This document shows, one piece after another, positions 63,001 through 64,000 of a stretch of DNA of 64,000 bases; position 1 is the first letter of the stretch; the number at the start of each line of letters is the position of its first letter. Source of the stretch: JAZKFT01 sp039925965 (lineage in GTDB: Bacteria > Bacteroidota > Bacteroidia > Chitinophagales > Chitinophagaceae); the NCBI GenBank assembly GCA_039925965.1, contig JBDSXW010000002.1, positions 1-64,000 of the forward strand, written 5' to 3'. The notes under the pieces are model-generated. The model saw only the letters and a program-made list of their open reading frames with translations, was not told the DNA's origin and made no database searches. The position numbers were made by a program, and so were the translations under genes.

Positions 63001-64000
63001 TATTTACAATATTAATACTTGTATCAGGTGGGAGATCGGCGGTAACACGGATTTTATAATTTTTATTGGGTACAAAATTGGTGTTAATATATGCCAATAT
63101 CGTATCTGAAGTCTTAGTCACTTTTTGGCCAAACTGATAAAATGAATAGGGCGCAAAATTACCCAGCGTATCAGACAGTTTTACGGTAAACGTAGTGGGA
63201 TTAACCAACGGCGTATCTAAAGTAAACGGCACTTTAAAATAATAACCCAGGCATGGTATCGGATCGACCGTGCCGATGGTTATAACCGGAATACGAATGG
63301 GCTTGAATGAAAGCGTTAGCGGCCCAAATGTGGAGACCGAGTCAGCGGACAGAAGCGTTCCTCCGAAAATAGCACCTGCAAATCCTCCGTTGCCTAATGA
63401 ATTCCAGCGGCTGCCATTCCAGCTGGCCATCTGCATGTATTGATAGAGGTATGCCGTACCACTGCGGAAGCTATCGTAGGGCAGGGTAATTTTTACTTTG
63501 GATGATCCTACAGTTCTATCTAGATTCCAGTATTCTTTACCCTGTACGCCGCCAAAACCCGGTGCGTATGATGCAGTGTCATAGCCATCGATGCTTGCAT
63601 CGTGGTGAAAATACTCTGCCGTAAATTCATCGGTCGGTAATGCGGGGGTTGTTATAGTCAGTGGGGCTTTCCAGAAAGTATTCTGTTCTATTTTGCCTAT
63701 CGGAAAAGTAAAAGGCTGGTTGCCTATTTTTTTAAGTGGACCCAGTACTACTCCGCCGCTGTAACCTTGTACTGCAATCGCATTATTCCGGAGGGTAAGC
63801 AACTTGGTGGCAGTAGTGACAATGCCACCTGAAAAACTACCAAATTCGAGTTTTTGTGTAATGACAACACTGCTATCGAGAATCACACTCCAGCCATATT
63901 TTCTCTGGTAGAGCGTAGTGATAACAATGGGTAAGCTGCCCATTTGTTTGATATGTGCATAGCCGTCGTTGATAAATGTGATGGTATTGATGTCCACCCT
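57068..64000 (-). CDS. Giant CARDB-repeat surface protein (partial, N-terminus beyond right edge)
   Basis: An open frame of about 2310 codons continues through the right edge; the GTG at 63997 is only the first start-like codon inside the window. Order of modules: N-terminal beta-rich region (to about residue 230), Ig-like modules including an MBG-type stretch (SDRVFDDPPFTPTATATSGLPVTFTIVSGP), and then eight CARDB domains (LPDLIVQNV, TPDLRVDTV, TPHLTVSSL, RPDIIVPSV, PADLIVSSI, LLVDHIVTNV, LPDLVDSII, PSDLLVESI) between about residues 860 and 2020. A TIG-like domain follows, then a closing region (NPTNVDIPAQVRILYSEKNI, GTILVYTKAPLTIPGHTKVYFSLK). It has no T9SS sorting domain. It is in one transcription unit with the RHS gene and is probably a surface or extracellular structural protein. 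Confidence 0.88.
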   Translation of the reverse strand, partial: RVDINTITFINDGYAHIKQMGSLPIVITTLYQRKYGWSVILDSSVVITQKLEFGSFSGGIVTTATKLLTLRNNAIAVQGYSGGVVLGPLKKIGNQPFTFPIGKIEQNTFWKAPLTITTPALPTDEFTAEYFHHDASIDGYDTASYAPGFGGVQGKEYWNLDRTVGSSKVKITLPYDSFRSGTAYLYQYMQMASWNGSRWNSLGNGGFAGAIFGGTLLSADSVSTFGPLTLSFKPIRIPVITIGTVDPIPCLGYYFKVPFTLDTPLVNPTTFTVKLSDTLGNFAPYSFYQFGQKVTKTSDTILAYINTNFVPNKNYKIRVTADLPPDTSINIVNIFPGRAPSLPFTIIGPSPACIGVQKYYISSHEAGATYAWSLQGTGTFTVNGDTATVTWTAVNSNYLVVYSSNSCGNGVGASLYVPTRPPAPSVAPVINNTGRTLYSSQAPGGSTYQWYRNGVAMPGETNSSVYVPLTGNYTMIFSNSCGSSPVSNTISFAADALAQTINFPAISDRVFDDPPFTPTATATSGLPVTFTIVSGPAYINAQTGAIMTSGVGLVTVAANQSGNTVYGIAPTVTRTYTINKAPQTITIVPVADRDFRDGDFILYATSSSMLFVYRDLVSGPATLVGEHLTPTGTGTIIVKASQPGNIYYFPAADVYDTFCVRAGNLAPINGFTNLCPATATYSVNNVPGATYFWRIAGGSSLPSTTNTVNINWTTPGVYTLLASATGLCGPGSNTDTLSVNVINSIQPDSVQAMFPADGVINQQLPLTLSWVPAQPAGFYTFDVYIWPADSAQTATPFASNINSVNYTVPRNSLVYNRTYKWMVVSHNGSCTIIHTGPVQKFSLIPLPDLIVQNVQAPTTAFSGQTIAINWTVRNAGPGKTTTDQSWTDAVFLSFDTMPVFSKPPAFNPGLWNFIDLPVKPLLIATKANLTALDSNQQYTNSVNFTLPLNYSQPLYVYVIANYPAGGNAPVQVTTINDTARAPQPVAVTLSPTPDLRVDTVFTPSTTFSGSTINLTYKVKNYGVLTPAGSSWADKVYISQSPLFNINTAIPLKYPKFNGTYYANAQDVVLGNATQLQADSAYTQSAQVVIPNYIFGSWFIYVVTNSGATLYEGALSNNNVGRNELQVFLTPTPHLTVSSLSVPVTTASTTQPIGVNWNISNTGFNDNIEKNKGHYAVPFGTCSIPGACGVGTDGLIHCAPPTPGQSIRDSASFGSSFWIDKVYLSKDGGGLNTGTAILVTQSNQGFENSGLYASENLFNSFCSPYGNGYSQSNANIDNVIKPGSNHPKAGNFVIPASLPAGDYYVYVLANSTKTVFEYPGTPETRRSALPISIQRPDIIVPSVTVPPTSIGGTPVAINYYVVNNGPGTVFNSYRNDRVYVSASPVFDGSAQLIQTLTFLEDMPVGAPIAHTLNYTFPIATTGTRYFYVHTNYDSSFRESNQNNNISAAVSTVVSAGAPADLIVSSITIADTVYSFRPTFIKYTVPNNGTGATAGAWVDSIFISCVPTFSPATSYFAGLRGESRVVAPGSSYSDSFNLSLVFGFNYNGCFPESIINTAYFFVKTNANNGTYEGANTNNNVAATGSRVFINLLVDHIVTNVTGADVATVGRPYTTGWTVKNIGLYPNSLAVYNNWYDAIYFSPDSMFNANAVIANNYLEAIPLNTNQTYTESRAVIPPVLPTGDYYVFAKTNFLGVHIPAEKILTNNTNLIRDGVGTAKKIHLVQPLLPDLVDSIILSPALAPVGQPLIVKYKITNTGAGPTYPDNWNNRVWLSTDFIPGNTGDILLSSKNQPTALAPGDSFTDSINATLALNILPGNYVLISQANAIGNVLETNMNNNLGFKYLTVYTPAPSDLLVESISKPDTAFLGYTVDTSKWVVRNASANAAIGYTSDGIYLSKSTMLDSTAVLIGIRNKLINMAPLARDTITLAPLVTNVTEGNYNVIVKTDLLNNIVETNKDNNSSTAATQLYVGVKELKLNVLTPNTLTSVGRFYKLIVPDSLSGSTLQVVLKSNDSLLYKNQLFIGKGYVPSAANFDYTYSTPNYGNQDIVITSVTAGVYYITAKCASINAPSQIISLKAVKLPFSILNVQSSSGGNIGNVTIKITGSLFSNNMTAKLTKAGTTIDASAIYFVNSTIVYATFNLQGKPLGLYDVTLTKPDTTSAALANGFSIVNANNGGLITGGGINTGSGDGQQPGCDPGAASGLNSQLVTELVMQDQVLGGWIFVIQVNYNNPTNVDIPAQVRILYSEKNIKMALTPEGVAGSNGSTALYLELTEQNGPPGIIRAGGSGTILVYTKAPLTIPGHTKVYFSLK

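Overview
The window comes from a member of the Bacteroidota, most likely a soil or freshwater Chitinophagaceae-type bacterium. Evidence: type IX secretion (T9SS) sorting domains of both type A and type B, a PorP/SprF family protein, remnants of a SusC/SusD pair, an FtsE-type ATPase, gene starts without strong Shine-Dalgarno sites, and promoters of the Bacteroidota form (TTG, about 20 bp, TAnnTTTG). I cannot name the genus. There are no rRNA or tRNA genes and no CRISPR array.

Layout. 1-11.5 kb (all minus strand): a signal-less periplasmic-binding-type protein, a formyltransferase, three tandem phage-collar-domain proteins, then a giant repeat-built adhesin that runs off the left edge and contains a 1758-bp internal tandem duplication with two CHRD domains. 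12-29 kb: mostly housekeeping and single-gene units. These are a truncated nucleotidase-like Tat protein, mnmA, an S9 peptidase, a WG-repeat protein, a serine hydrolase, a metallophosphoesterase, pnp and rpsO, rhodanese plus fatty acid hydroxylase, and a GH32 fructan hydrolase beside the decayed remains of a SusC/SusD pair. 29-39 kb: a T9SS surface locus with a PKD-repeat adhesin and a divergent Ycf48/SprB-repeat protein followed by its PorP/SprF partner. 39-46.5 kb: a two-component system (HisKA_3 kinase and LuxR-type regulator), M28 peptidase, DinB-like protein, dienelactone hydrolase and ftsE. 46.5-50.1 kb: a BlaI repressor with a likely operator inside its promoter, an unusual fusion of an M56 (BlaR1-like) sensor protease with a complete cell-wall amidase, a Plug-like module and a TonB C-terminal domain, and a stand-alone TonB_C paralogue. 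50.15-51.16 kb: a group II intron whose reverse transcriptase has been almost entirely deleted, sitting directly after a transcription terminator. 51.2-64 kb: a 1938-residue RHS-repeat protein ending in a T9SS type A signal, preceded in the same direction by a giant protein with eight CARDB domains that runs off the right edge.

The dominant theme is the cell surface: roughly 24 kb of the 64 kb encodes repeat-built secreted proteins, several with DNA-level duplications. The best candidates for something undescribed are the M56-amidase-Plug-TonB fusion under BlaI control (46.5-50.1 kb), the RHS protein routed to T9SS with modules after its core (51.2-57 kb), and the collar-protein/formyltransferase/binding-protein cluster (7.6-11.5 kb). 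Short, low-complexity intergenic repeats of several word families lie next to gene ends throughout.
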